From JBBSDV01 sp038240335 (GTDB taxonomy: Bacteria > Chloroflexota > Dehalococcoidia > DSTF01 > JACRBR01), in contig JBBSDV010000094.1 in assembly GCA_038240335.1 (NCBI GenBank), positions 1 through 12,498 of the forward strand: a DNA stretch of 12,498 bases. Direction: 5' to 3'. Numbering within the stretch: the stretch's first letter is position 1; the number at the start of each line of letters is the position of its first letter. The notes beneath the pieces are model-generated. The model was not told the DNA's origin. It did no database searches and worked only from the letters and a program-made list of their open reading frames with translations. The position numbers and the translations under genes were made by a program. This document shows, one piece after another, positions 1-7,591 of this stretch.

Positions 1-2046
1 CGAGACATCATAGACCACGATCAGTTCACCGGGCGCGCCATACGTGATCGAGGCGTCGCCGCGGGAGACGAGATCTTCGAGCATGCGCGGCTCGTTCGTT
101 GGGAACTGCTTTCGGTAACCACGCTCCACGATGACGCGATCGATATGCTTCGCCGCGACGTAGCACTGGAAGGTCGACTCGTTCCAGCTGCGCCGGTGCT
201 GGCTCTCACTAAATAGTTCGTTTGCGAGAACGCCGCGATTGCGGATGAGAAAGTAGGCGCCCTGCTCGCGGTCGTTCGGACTCAGGACGCGATACGTGCG
301 GCCTGCCTGAAAGTCCGGCGAGGAGATGTAGCCGCGGTAGTCGTTTGTCGCGGCGTTGGCAAGTCCGTAGTATCCGCCCTCGCGCTCGAAGCTGCGCAGG
401 CCGGGGATCCCGCTGAGCATCCCAGCGCCGAGAAGCACGCCGACGACCGTGACCGCCGCGAATGCCGCGCCGACCGGACGGAAGTGCGCGCGCAGGAAGG
501 GCGCTGTGACCGCGAGCGCGAACGGCGCGCCCATGATCGTGCCGCGGCGCGGCAGATCCTGGAGGATCGACATGAGGATGGCGGGGCGCGAATTCTCGCC
601 AAGTGCCGGTGTCTTCAGAGCGAAATAAAGCGACGGAACGAGCAGCGGCAGGACCGCGGCGGTCACAGCGAGCAATGGCACGCGATGCTCGCGGCGGAAT
701 GCCGTGACCCAGGCGACGTATCCGGCGACGGCGAGCGCCCCCTCGATCGGATGGGTCGAGACCGCCAGCCACATGCACCCCGCCGCGACAAGCCAGCGTC
801 GGCGCTCGGTCGACCAGACGAGCCCGAAGAAGGCCGCCGTCGCCCACAGAAACGAGTACTGACCATTTGCTACGGCGTCGAGGAAGAACGGATTCGCGAC
901 GAACAGCAGCAGCAGCCACGGATCCCGCATCTGCGGCCGCACAAGCAATGCGCCGCCGATCACCGCCGCCGCGCCAAGCATCAAGAACAGCGTCACCGAC
1001 CAGTCGCCAAGCAGCGGATAAGCGAGCGCGTTGACAAACCACGGCGCCATGCCGTACGGGAAGGTGAACGCGTGTCCACCGTCGAGTCCTGCGAAGCGGA
1101 TCGGCACGTCGCCGCTACCGAAGAGGCGGTCGCTGATGTACCAGACGTGCGCGTAGTTGTTGATCGTGTCATCGCCGAGGTAGATCGATCGCGTGAGAAT
1201 GCGCGCCGCGCCGAGCAGCGCTACGAGAAACAACAGCGGCAGGATGTAGTAGGCGACCCACGTCGGCATGCCGGTCGGCAGCCGACGCGCCGCCATCACG
1301 CGCCACCATGCGCACGGCATGGCAATCAGATCGATCGCTACATCCTTCAGGCGCGTGTTAGAGCGGAATACGGGGATATCGACGACCGTCGTGTCGTGCA
1401 TCTTGTAGCCGAGGATCGGCAGGATGACGGCGATTTCGACCGTCTCGCTGTACTTGTAGCCCTTGTAATACTGCAGCGAGTCGATCAGCGCGCCGACGCG
1501 GAAGGCGCGATAGCCCGATTCGACATCCTGGAAGCGGCGGCCGGACCAGAGCGTCGCCCACGCGGACATGATCCAGTTGCCGGTGCGCTTGTAGAGCGGG
1601 TAGAGCCGAAAGTCGCGACGGCCGATCACGGCGTCCGCGCCATCTTCGATCGGCCGCAGTAGGTCAGCAAGGCTTGCAGGATCGTGCTGGCCGTCGGCAT
1701 CGACCGTGACGACGACGTCGTTCGCGTCGATCTGCCCGAGCTCAACCATGCGTCCGACGTGCTGAAACGCCTCGTAATAGGCGGCCGACATGCCGCGATT
1801 TTTGTTGAACGAAATCAGCTGCGCGTGTGGCTTGTCGGCGAGCCAGTCGAAGACGACTTCTCGCGTATTGTCGACGGAGCCGTCATCGACGATGAGCAGT
1901 CGATCAACGAGCGGATAGAGATGCTCGAGCACGCCGGCGATCGTTCCCGCCTCGTTGTACGCGGGCATCACGGCGATCAAGCGCGGCCGGCCGGTGCGCG
2001 GCGTCGTCGGGGAATTGATCACCGGACGAGCCGGAGATTCGATCAT
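1..2046 (-). CDS. GT2 glycosyltransferase fused to GT-C-like multi-pass membrane domain (3' end outside window)
   Basis: One minus-strand frame is open from the ATG at 2046 to base 1, at least 682 codons. Residues about 22-240 are a DPM/DPG-synthase-like family 2 glycosyltransferase: a PAYNEAGTI-type opening near residue 27, VDDGS at 53-57, DADGQHD at 116-122 (metal/nucleotide-sugar site), and an SGYRAF segment near 177. After an amphipathic stretch, the first clear membrane helix is at 263-282 and about nine more follow to about 542. A soluble tail covers 543-682. The membrane half matches the protein at 7590-8906 along its length: D293, NYxHVWY at 297-303, GDW 347-349, GQ 395-396, THP 431-433. 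The GT2 half should act on the cytoplasmic face, probably loading a sugar onto polyprenyl phosphate. The membrane half looks like a GT-C transferase, with acidic residues after its first helix. The start overlaps the epimerase stop (ATGA), which implies translational coupling. Comparison with the paralogue suggests only a few residues are missing. The GT2 call is strong; the GT-C role is inferred. Confidence 0.88.
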   Translation of the reverse strand, partial: MIESPARPVINSPTTPRTGRPRLIAVMPAYNEAGTIAGVLEHLYPLVDRLLIVDDGSVDNTREVVFDWLADKPHAQLISFNKNRGMSAAYYEAFQHVGRMVELGQIDANDVVVTVDADGQHDPASLADLLRPIEDGADAVIGRRDFRLYPLYKRTGNWIMSAWATLWSGRRFQDVESGYRAFRVGALIDSLQYYKGYKYSETVEIAVILPILGYKMHDTTVVDIPVFRSNTRLKDVAIDLIAMPCAWWRVMAARRLPTGMPTWVAYYILPLLFLVALLGAARILTRSIYLGDDTINNYAHVWYISDRLFGSGDVPIRFAGLDGGHAFTFPYGMAPWFVNALAYPLLGDWSVTLFLMLGAAAVIGGALLVRPQMRDPWLLLLFVANPFFLDAVANGQYSFLWATAAFFGLVWSTERRRWLVAAGCMWLAVSTHPIEGALAVAGYVAWVTAFRREHRVPLLAVTAAVLPLLVPSLYFALKTPALGENSRPAILMSILQDLPRRGTIMGAPFALAVTAPFLRAHFRPVGAAFAAVTVVGVLLGAGMLSGIPGLRSFEREGGYYGLANAATNDYRGYISSPDFQAGRTYRVLSPNDREQGAYFLIRNRGVLANELFSESQHRRSWNESTFQCYVAAKHIDRVIVERGYRKQFPTNEPRMLEDLVSRGDASITYGAPGELIVVYDVS

Positions 2047-2969
2047 GCGGGTTTGAGCACGGGCTGATCCTGCGTCTGCAGGAACCAGGCGACCGTGCGC
2101 TCCATGCCGGTCTCAAAATCGATCTTCGGCGTCCAGCCGATCTCACGCGCGGCCTTGGTCGACGACACTTGCTTGCCGCCGTAGTCGCCGGCCCGCGCGG
2201 GGACAAATTCAACGCCCTTGCCGCCGAGCAACTTTGTCACCGTCTCGGCGATGCGGAGGATTGTGACCTCCTCTGAGCCATCGATGTTGAATGTCTGGTT
2301 TTCGGCCTCGGGTGCGAGGGCGAGAACATGAGCGTCGGCAAGATCTTCGACGTAAACGAACTTGCGGTTCTGACTGCCATCGCCCGCCACCGTCAGCGCC
2401 TCGCCGTTGATCGCCTTGCGCATGAAGATCGGGATGACGAGCGCGGGACGCATGCGCGGCCCGTACGGGATGCCGTAGCGAAGAATCGTGAACGGCACCT
2501 TATAGAGCGTCTGGTAGTCGTGGCAGAGCATCTCGGAGGCAAGCTTCGTCGTCGTGTAGACATGCCCGGTCAGCGCGGCGTCGAACAGCGTCGATTCGTC
2601 GACGCGCTCGTCACGGGCGGCGCCGTAAACCCATACGGTGCTCGCGAGCACGACGCGCTTCAGGCTGTTCTGCCGCGCGGCCTCCAGCACGTTCGTCGTG
2701 CCGAGGATGTTCAGCGCAACGGATCCGGTGGGGTCGGCCGCCACGTGGTTGACGTCGGCGACTGCCGCCAGGTGGAAGACGACATCGACGCCGCGCGTCG
2801 CTTCGATCAGCGCTTGCTGATCCATTATGTCGACGCGCAGGTGCTCGACATCATCGCGGTGCGGCGTGCCCTGGTTGTCGAGCACGCGAACGTCGATGTG
2901 CTGATCACGGAGCTTGTCGACGACGTGCGAGCCAATGAAGCCGCAGCCGCCCGTCACTGCAACTTTCAT
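2043..2969 (-). CDS. NAD-dependent epimerase/dehydratase (extended SDR family)
   Basis: This 308-residue protein is an extended short-chain dehydrogenase acting on nucleotide sugars. The Rossmann motif GGCGFIG is at residues 7-13. HLAAV at 66-70 and the ST pair at 110-111 are usual SDR active-site surroundings. The catalytic Y138-T-T-T-K142 is intact, and a substrate-binding segment RYGIPYGP follows at 164-171. Length and motifs fit UDP-glucose 4-epimerase-like enzymes or nucleotide-sugar 4,6-dehydratases; the exact sugar cannot be read from sequence. I place the start at the ATG at 2969 because GGAGG lies four bases upstream and the glycine-rich motif then begins at the N-terminus. A longer reading frame to 3149 would only add an arginine-rich segment lying over the aminotransferase gene. 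Its ATG overlaps the aminotransferase stop and its TGA overlaps the next start, so it is the middle gene of a coupled trio. Confidence 0.92.
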   Translation of the reverse strand: MKVAVTGGCGFIGSHVVDKLRDQHIDVRVLDNQGTPHRDDVEHLRVDIMDQQALIEATRGVDVVFHLAAVADVNHVAADPTGSVALNILGTTNVLEAARQNSLKRVVLASTVWVYGAARDERVDESTLFDAALTGHVYTTTKLASEMLCHDYQTLYKVPFTILRYGIPYGPRMRPALVIPIFMRKAINGEALTVAGDGSQNRKFVYVEDLADAHVLALAPEAENQTFNIDGSEEVTILRIAETVTKLLGGKGVEFVPARAGDYGGKQVSSTKAAREIGWTPKIDFETGMERTVAWFLQTQDQPVLKPA

Positions 2970-4102
2970 CGTGCCTCCACTGCGACGCGCTCGGCCGCAA
3001 GCGTCTTTCCAAGCGAATCGACGACATACGACGCGTCGTCGTCCGTCATCACCGCGGAGACCGGCAGGCAGATGTGCCGCGCGCAGAGCTCCTCGGCGAC
3101 GGGCAGGGTGCCGACAGCGAGCGGGCCGAAGACGGGCTGCAAGTGGCACGGTGCTTCGTACACCTCACCACTCAGGCCGACGTCGTAGCCCTCGCGCAGC
3201 TTCGTCTTGAGCGCGACGCGGTCGACGCCGGCGGGCGGCATCGCGATGTACTTGTAGTAGTTGCTGCTTGCACCCGCGGGCATGCGCAGCGGCGTCACGT
3301 CGATCGCACCGAGCGTCTTGTCATAGATCGCTGCGATGCGCTGACGCGTGGCGATGAACTCCGGCAAGCGCTTCAGCTGGAAGCGGCCGATGATCGCGTG
3401 CGGCTCGCTCATCCGCCAGTTGTTGCCGAGCCGTGTGTGGAAGTTCGACGTAAACCCGGCTTTGCCCTGGTCACGGTAAATACGCGCCTCCGCGTCGATT
3501 CGGTCGTCGTTCGTCGCGATCATGCCGCCTTCGCCGGAGGTGATCACCTTCGTCGGGTAGAACGAAAACGCCGCCGCGAGCCCGAAGCTGCCGGCCGGCT
3601 TGCCATCGAACGTGCTGCCGTGCGCGTGCGCCGCATCTTCGATGAGGGCGATGCCTGCTTCGTCGCACATCGCTTGCAGCTCACCAATACGAGGCGTGAT
3701 CAGTCCGCCGATGTGGACGACAACGATCGCCCGCGTGCGGGCACTAATCATTGTGCGAGCGTGGTCGACGTCGATCGCGTACGTCGCCGGATCGCATTCC
3801 GCGAACCGGACGATGCCGCCGGCGTGCTGCACGGCGGCCGGCGTTGCGAAAAACGTATTCGTCGGGACGATCACCTCGCCACCCTCGACGCCGATGGCAC
3901 GGAAGATGATTTCGAGTGCGCTCGTGCCGCTGCTCGTCGCGATCGCGTGGCTCGTGCCCGCGGTCGTAGCGAAAGCTTCCTCGAATGCGATGCCGTGCTT
4001 GCCGAGTGTGAGCTGGCCCGTGGCGAGACATTCGTCGATCAGCGCGAGGATATCGCGCCGGTCTTCTTCAGGTACATGGATCTTGGCTGGGGGGACTCTC
4101 AA
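2966..4102 (-). CDS. DegT/DnrJ/EryC1/StrS-family PLP aminotransferase
   Basis: This 378-residue fold-type I PLP enzyme should transfer an amino group to a keto-sugar nucleotide. Visible family marks are the PLP-phosphate loop SSGTSALE at 57-64, the EDAAHAHG motif at 155-162 with D156 contacting the pyridine nitrogen, and the SFYPTK segment whose K185 should form the Schiff base, followed by SGEGGMI. GNNWRMSE at 226-233 is also typical. I choose the TTG at 4102 because GAGGTG lies five bases upstream and the protein then begins MRVPPAKIHV, a normal start for the family. A TTG at 4120 lacks a ribosome binding site. It opens the aminotransferase-epimerase-glycosyltransferase trio, consistent with making an amino sugar used by the fused transferase. 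The identity of the sugar (for example a 3- or 4-amino-deoxyhexose) is unknown. Confidence 0.92.
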   Translation of the reverse strand: MRVPPAKIHVPEEDRRDILALIDECLATGQLTLGKHGIAFEEAFATTAGTSHAIATSSGTSALEIIFRAIGVEGGEVIVPTNTFFATPAAVQHAGGIVRFAECDPATYAIDVDHARTMISARTRAIVVVHIGGLITPRIGELQAMCDEAGIALIEDAAHAHGSTFDGKPAGSFGLAAAFSFYPTKVITSGEGGMIATNDDRIDAEARIYRDQGKAGFTSNFHTRLGNNWRMSEPHAIIGRFQLKRLPEFIATRQRIAAIYDKTLGAIDVTPLRMPAGASSNYYKYIAMPPAGVDRVALKTKLREGYDVGLSGEVYEAPCHLQPVFGPLAVGTLPVAEELCARHICLPVSAVMTDDDASYVVDSLGKTLAAERVAVEAR

Positions 4103-4172
4103 TCTGACACCTCTCTGCAATGAGAATAGTCAGCTGATGATGAAGATTTAATAAAGACCGATTGAAGAAGCC
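4103..4172 (-). promoter_or_regulatory. AT-rich gap, possible promoter of the aminotransferase operon
   Basis: This is the most AT-rich stretch in the window and the only sizeable gap in block 1. Read on the minus strand it contains TATTAA, TTAAAT and a TATTCT hexamer (4128-4123). TTAAAT lies 17 bases upstream of TATTCT, a weak match to a sigma-70-type promoter. The palindrome TCAGCTGA lies between them. I see no hairpin with a T-run, so read-through from the kinase gene is also possible. The base-composition contrast is observed; promoter function is inferred. Confidence 0.35.
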
Positions 4173-5546
4173 CTATGAGTTGGCCGTGGAAAGCGGCAGT
4201 TCGATCTTCACGATCGTTCCAGCTTCCGACGACGACAGGGCAACGCCGCCGCCATGGGCCTCGGCGATGTGCCGCACGATCGCGAGACCGAGACCGCTTC
4301 CGTCGGCATGCGCCCGCCGGCCACGGCTGCCGCGAAAGAAGCGCTCGAAGGCGTGTCGCGACTCCTCCACGCTCATGCCCGGCCCATGGTCGCGGACCTC
4401 GGCAATCGCGAACCGCCCGTTCCGGCGCACTGACAGCTCGATCGGCTCACCGGGATCCGAATAGCGAGCGGCGTTTTCGAGTAGATTCTCGAGCAACTGG
4501 CGTACGCGCTGCTCGTCGCCGAGCACAGCGATTGAGCCATCGGGAGATGTCGCCTCGACCCTGATTTCTCGGTTCGGGAAGCGTTGGCGCTCGTGGTCGG
4601 CGACGCTTCGGAGCAACTCCCCGAGATCGAGCGGTTGCATCTGCAGAATCAGGCGCGCGTCTACCTGCGACAACAGCAGCAGATCGGCGAGGATGCTGCT
4701 CATGCGGCGGGATTCTGCGTCGGCTTCGGCGATGATCTCCTGACGGTCCTCGACCGGCAATGCCGGACTGCCAAGAAGCTCAAGGTTACCGCGCAGCACG
4801 GCCAGCGGGCGCCGCAGTTCGTGTGAGGAGTCGGCAAGGAACGCGCGATGGGCGTCGAGGGTCGATTCGACCTTGGCGATCAGTTCATTCATCGTGCGGA
4901 CAAGTTCGCCGACCTCACCGCGCTGACCCTCGCCTTCGATGCGGCGTGTGAAGTCAGCTGTCGCTTCGATCTCCGCCGCGGTGCCGGTGGCCTGACGGAT
5001 CGGCCGTAACGCGGGTGCGGCGATCACGTACGCAAGGCTGTTGGCGATGATCAGGAAGGCAATGCCGCCGCCGATCAGTACGATTCGGATGCGGTCGAGG
5101 GAGGCATCGGTCGTGTGCAACGATCGCGCGACGAGCAGCCGCCCGCCGCCGTTCGGCAGGTCGTCGTAGAGGACGCGTACGCGCTCGCCATTGCTCGTCT
5201 TGTGCGTCTCGTACGTGGCCCCCGTGATGTCGCGACGGCGCCGCGTCGGTACCGGAAGCGAATCGCTGAGGTTGCTCGAACGTATCGGCGACTCTCCGGG
5301 ACGGAGTAGTTCCACGTATACGCCCGGGGATCCGATCTCGTCGAGCACGGATTGATCCGCCTGGATCGGACCGGAGGGATTCGTATCGCTCTCAACCAGA
5401 ATCTGATCGGCGCGAATGTGGAGCGTGTCATCTACTGACGAGTAGAGGCGCTGCGACGTCTGCAGGTAGACGATCGTGCCGAAGAGCCCGATCAGGACTG
5501 CGAAGAGAAGGCTGTACAGCACGGTGATGCGGATCCGGATCGACAT
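4173..5546 (-). CDS. Sensor histidine kinase (HAMP-HisKA-HATPase)
   Basis: This 457-residue membrane kinase has helix 1 at about 7-29, an extracytoplasmic sensor segment to about 154, helix 2 at about 155-178, HAMP at about 178-231, HisKA around H242, and an ATPase domain with N-box N358, G1 box DHGPG (387-391) and G2 box GSGLGLA. It should autophosphorylate H242 and pass the phosphate to the regulator encoded just upstream. The H-box reads HELRRPL instead of the usual HELRTPL: the residue four after histidine, normally T or N and needed for phosphatase activity in HisKA kinases, is R246. The ATG at 5546 is chosen because the first membrane helix then follows directly. A longer frame would add about 54 non-membrane residues inside the regulator gene. 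The gap to the regulator stop is one base, so co-translation is likely. The ligand is unknown. Confidence 0.94.
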   Translation of the reverse strand: MSIRIRITVLYSLLFAVLIGLFGTIVYLQTSQRLYSSVDDTLHIRADQILVESDTNPSGPIQADQSVLDEIGSPGVYVELLRPGESPIRSSNLSDSLPVPTRRRRDITGATYETHKTSNGERVRVLYDDLPNGGGRLLVARSLHTTDASLDRIRIVLIGGGIAFLIIANSLAYVIAAPALRPIRQATGTAAEIEATADFTRRIEGEGQRGEVGELVRTMNELIAKVESTLDAHRAFLADSSHELRRPLAVLRGNLELLGSPALPVEDRQEIIAEADAESRRMSSILADLLLLSQVDARLILQMQPLDLGELLRSVADHERQRFPNREIRVEATSPDGSIAVLGDEQRVRQLLENLLENAARYSDPGEPIELSVRRNGRFAIAEVRDHGPGMSVEESRHAFERFFRGSRGRRAHADGSGLGLAIVRHIAEAHGGGVALSSSEAGTIVKIELPLSTANS

Positions 5547-5547
5547 G

Positions 5548-6261
5548 CTATTCTCGCTGCTGGAGCTTGTAGCCGAACGAACGTACGGTCTGCAACAGCC
5601 GCGCCGCACCGCCGGCTTCCAGCTTCTCGCGCAGATGGCCGACGTGAACGTCGAGGGAGTTCGAGTCGCCGCCCTCATAGCCCCACACGTGAGCGAGGAT
5701 GGCATCACGGTTGAGTACAGCTTCTGGATTACGAATGAAGTACTCGAGCAAGCGGTATTCGGTCGGCGTCAACGCGATCGGCTCGCCGGCGCGCGTGACC
5801 TGGTGCCGGCGCGCATCCAGAACGACATCGGCGTACGACAACCGCTCATCGACCGGGTCACGCTCGCTTCGCCGCATCAGCGCGCGTAGGCGCGCTGCTA
5901 GCTCGGCAAGCTCGAACGGCTTCGTCAGATAGTCGTCGGCGCCCGACTCGAGACCGAGGATCCGATCGGGAACCGTATCACGCGCCGAGAGCATAAGGAT
6001 GGGAATCGTCAGCGTCTGGCGCAGCCGGCGGCAGAGCGAGACGCCATCGAGATCCGGCATCATCACGTCGAGGACCGCAACATCGGCCGAGCGCGTCTCC
6101 ATGTATAAAAGTGCTTCCTGTGGGTCGGAAAACGTCGCCACTTCGAAGCCGTGGAGGCGCAGGCCGCGCTCGATGACGCCCAGAAGGCGCGTATCGTCGT
6201 CGACGACGATCGCCTTCACCGGACGCGGCGGGCTGGTCGGAGCGGCATCGAGCAAGGGCAT
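5548..6261 (-). CDS. OmpR/PhoB-family response regulator
   Basis: This protein of about 237 residues has an N-terminal receiver and a C-terminal winged-helix DNA-binding domain. Receiver landmarks are the acidic pair D21-D22, phospho-acceptor D65 in LDVMMPD, S92 and K114 in LTKPF. The effector domain (about 140-235) has the typical ALTPTEYRLLEYF and SLDVHVGHLREKLE helices and a C-terminal RSFGYKL hairpin, so the protein should bind direct repeats in promoters. The start is uncertain: GTG at 6264, ATG at 6261 and TTG at 6255 are all close to GGTGAGGTG. I list the ATG. About 14 residues precede the receiver fold, slightly more than usual. It lies about 49 bases after the deacetylase stop and one base before the kinase, so the two form a two-component pair that may be transcribed with the deacetylase. 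Confidence 0.94.
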   Translation of the reverse strand: MPLLDAAPTSPPRPVKAIVVDDDTRLLGVIERGLRLHGFEVATFSDPQEALLYMETRSADVAVLDVMMPDLDGVSLCRRLRQTLTIPILMLSARDTVPDRILGLESGADDYLTKPFELAELAARLRALMRRSERDPVDERLSYADVVLDARRHQVTRAGEPIALTPTEYRLLEYFIRNPEAVLNRDAILAHVWGYEGGDSNSLDVHVGHLREKLEAGGAARLLQTVRSFGYKLQQRE

Positions 6262-6310
6262 CACCTCACCACCATCTTAGCCAAGGCAGATTGGAGCGAC
6301 CGCGCGCGCG

Positions 6311-7591
6311 TCAACAGGACGGCAGGTAAGGCGCGACTCCGAGAAGCGTGTCGAGCGTGACCGGTTCGAGGCCGCGCTCGCGCAGTCCATCGAGGATCTG
6401 CGGCAGCGCGGTGAGGATGACGCTGCGATCGGCGCCGATCTTGCCGTCGATGCCGTCGTGCAACAGGATGATGGACCCGGGCTGTACCTTGTCGAGTATG
6501 CGCTTCGCCACAGTATCACCGTCGTTCGTCGCCCAATCGCCGGCCGAATCGTCCCACGTCACCATCTGCATGTCATGATCGCTAACCTCGCGTGCGATGA
6601 ATGGTGTGTGCGAACCGTGTGGCGGGCGATAGAACACGGGGCAGACTCCGAGCGTGCGCTTGAATGCCGCCTGCGTGTCTTCGAGCTCGGGATATCTCGG
6701 ATCGAGCCAACGAAACGCATCGTGATGATAGGAGTGGTTGCCGAGGAGTTGGCCGTCGTTGAGCAGAGCCTGAGAGACATCCGGCCGCGCCTCCAGTGCC
6801 TTGCCGACGGTAAAGAAGGTGCCCTTTGCTCCATGTTCGTCGAGGATGCGCGCGATCTCGAGTGTGAAGGGCGGGTTCGGGCCGTCGTCGAACGTGATCG
6901 CGACGCGATTACTCGTGCGTGGTCCATGGCTGGTGAGCGTCCCGAACCAGGTGGCGGACGGCGTTGTCGCGCCGATATAGCCGGCCGTCAAGAGCGCGAG
7001 TAGTGCGCCACCGAGCGCCAGCGCGAAGGTTGAGCGCTTGTTACGCGACCGCGGTTTCCGCGCTCCAAGCAGCCGCGCACCTGCCGCTACGAAAAGTAGG
7101 ACTAAGCCGCCAAGGATCGCCGTCTCGCCGCTGTCGGCGAGTCGAACGGCGATAAGGAACATAACTGCCCCCGCGACAAGTGCCGCATGGACGGCGATTG
7201 CTGTCCGCCCGATGACGCTCAACCGGCCGGAGACGAATGCGGCCGAAAGACCGACGCTCGGCGCAATGACCCATGCGGCCACCGGATAGGACGCATGAGC
7301 AAGAAGCCACGCCGACAGGGCGCCCGTGCACACGCCGACTACAGCAAGCCAGGGAGTGCGAAGGAACCTCGAAGCACTGAACCAGACGGCGACCGCGATT
7401 ACTTCAGCGACGACGAGATACAGCGGCTTCGCGTGTACAGGAGCGCCGGCGATCGCGATCGACGGCAGCACCAGCGATGCGAGTGCGAGGACGCTGACGT
7501 ACCGGGCGACGGAGATGATGACGTGAGGTAGTGCGAGTGGTGACTCGGGCGCGGTCGCCTTATCATCCGCAATGCGAGGTTGATTCTGCAT
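6311..7591 (-). CDS. Membrane-anchored polysaccharide deacetylase (NodB/CE4)
   Basis: This 426-residue protein has two parts. Residues about 23-207 form six or seven membrane helices. Residues about 228-415 form a NodB-homology domain. All CE4 motifs are present: TFDDGPN at 233-239 (D235 base, D236 metal), NHSYHHD at 285-291 with H286 and H290 as metal ligands, RPPHG at 322-326, WDDSAGDW at 346-353, and ILLHDG at 375-380. The family removes N-acetyl groups from peptidoglycan, chitin-like or exopolysaccharide chains using a divalent metal. With an odd number of N-terminal helices and an N-in orientation, the catalytic domain would face outwards. Most relatives have a single anchor or signal peptide, so the large membrane part is unusual. 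Its ATG at 7591 overlaps head to head with the start of the plus-strand gene. TTAGG nine bases upstream is a weak ribosome site. The exact substrate is unknown. Confidence 0.93.
   Translation of the reverse strand: MQNQPRIADDKATAPESPLALPHVIISVARYVSVLALASLVLPSIAIAGAPVHAKPLYLVVAEVIAVAVWFSASRFLRTPWLAVVGVCTGALSAWLLAHASYPVAAWVIAPSVGLSAAFVSGRLSVIGRTAIAVHAALVAGAVMFLIAVRLADSGETAILGGLVLLFVAAGARLLGARKPRSRNKRSTFALALGGALLALLTAGYIGATTPSATWFGTLTSHGPRTSNRVAITFDDGPNPPFTLEIARILDEHGAKGTFFTVGKALEARPDVSQALLNDGQLLGNHSYHHDAFRWLDPRYPELEDTQAAFKRTLGVCPVFYRPPHGSHTPFIAREVSDHDMQMVTWDDSAGDWATNDGDTVAKRILDKVQPGSIILLHDGIDGKIGADRSVILTALPQILDGLRERGLEPVTLDTLLGVAPYLPSC
7538..7589 (+). promoter_or_regulatory. Candidate promoter and ribosome binding site for the plus-strand membrane gene
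   Basis: There is no intergenic space before the plus-strand gene, so its signals must lie inside the 5' end of the deacetylase gene. TATCAT at 7561-7566 matches five of six bases of the -10 consensus. A GTGACT at 7540-7545 is a weak -35 with a short 15-base spacer. GAGGT at 7576-7580 lies nine bases before the ATG at 7590 and supports that start. The ribosome site is seen directly; the promoter is inferred. Confidence 0.35.

Noticed and set aside
484..1662. Plus-strand open frame of 392 codons
   Set aside because: It is extremely rich in R, D, E and H, has no family motifs, and lies antisense to the GT2-membrane fusion, whose motifs and paralogue prove the minus-strand frame.
2970..3149. 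N-terminal extension of the epimerase
   Set aside because: Arginine- and alanine-rich, it lies wholly over the aminotransferase gene, and the ATG at 2969 has its own GGAGG and starts at the Rossmann fold.
3074..4123. Plus-strand open frame of 349 codons
   Set aside because: Antisense shadow of the aminotransferase gene, arginine-rich with no recognisable domain.
5547..5708. N-terminal extension of the sensor kinase
   Set aside because: It lies inside the DNA-binding domain of the regulator gene and has no protein-like features; the ATG at 5546 leads directly into the first membrane helix.
6301..6310. Run of five CG dinucleotides between the deacetylase and regulator genes
   Set aside because: Too short to be meaningful in such GC-rich DNA.
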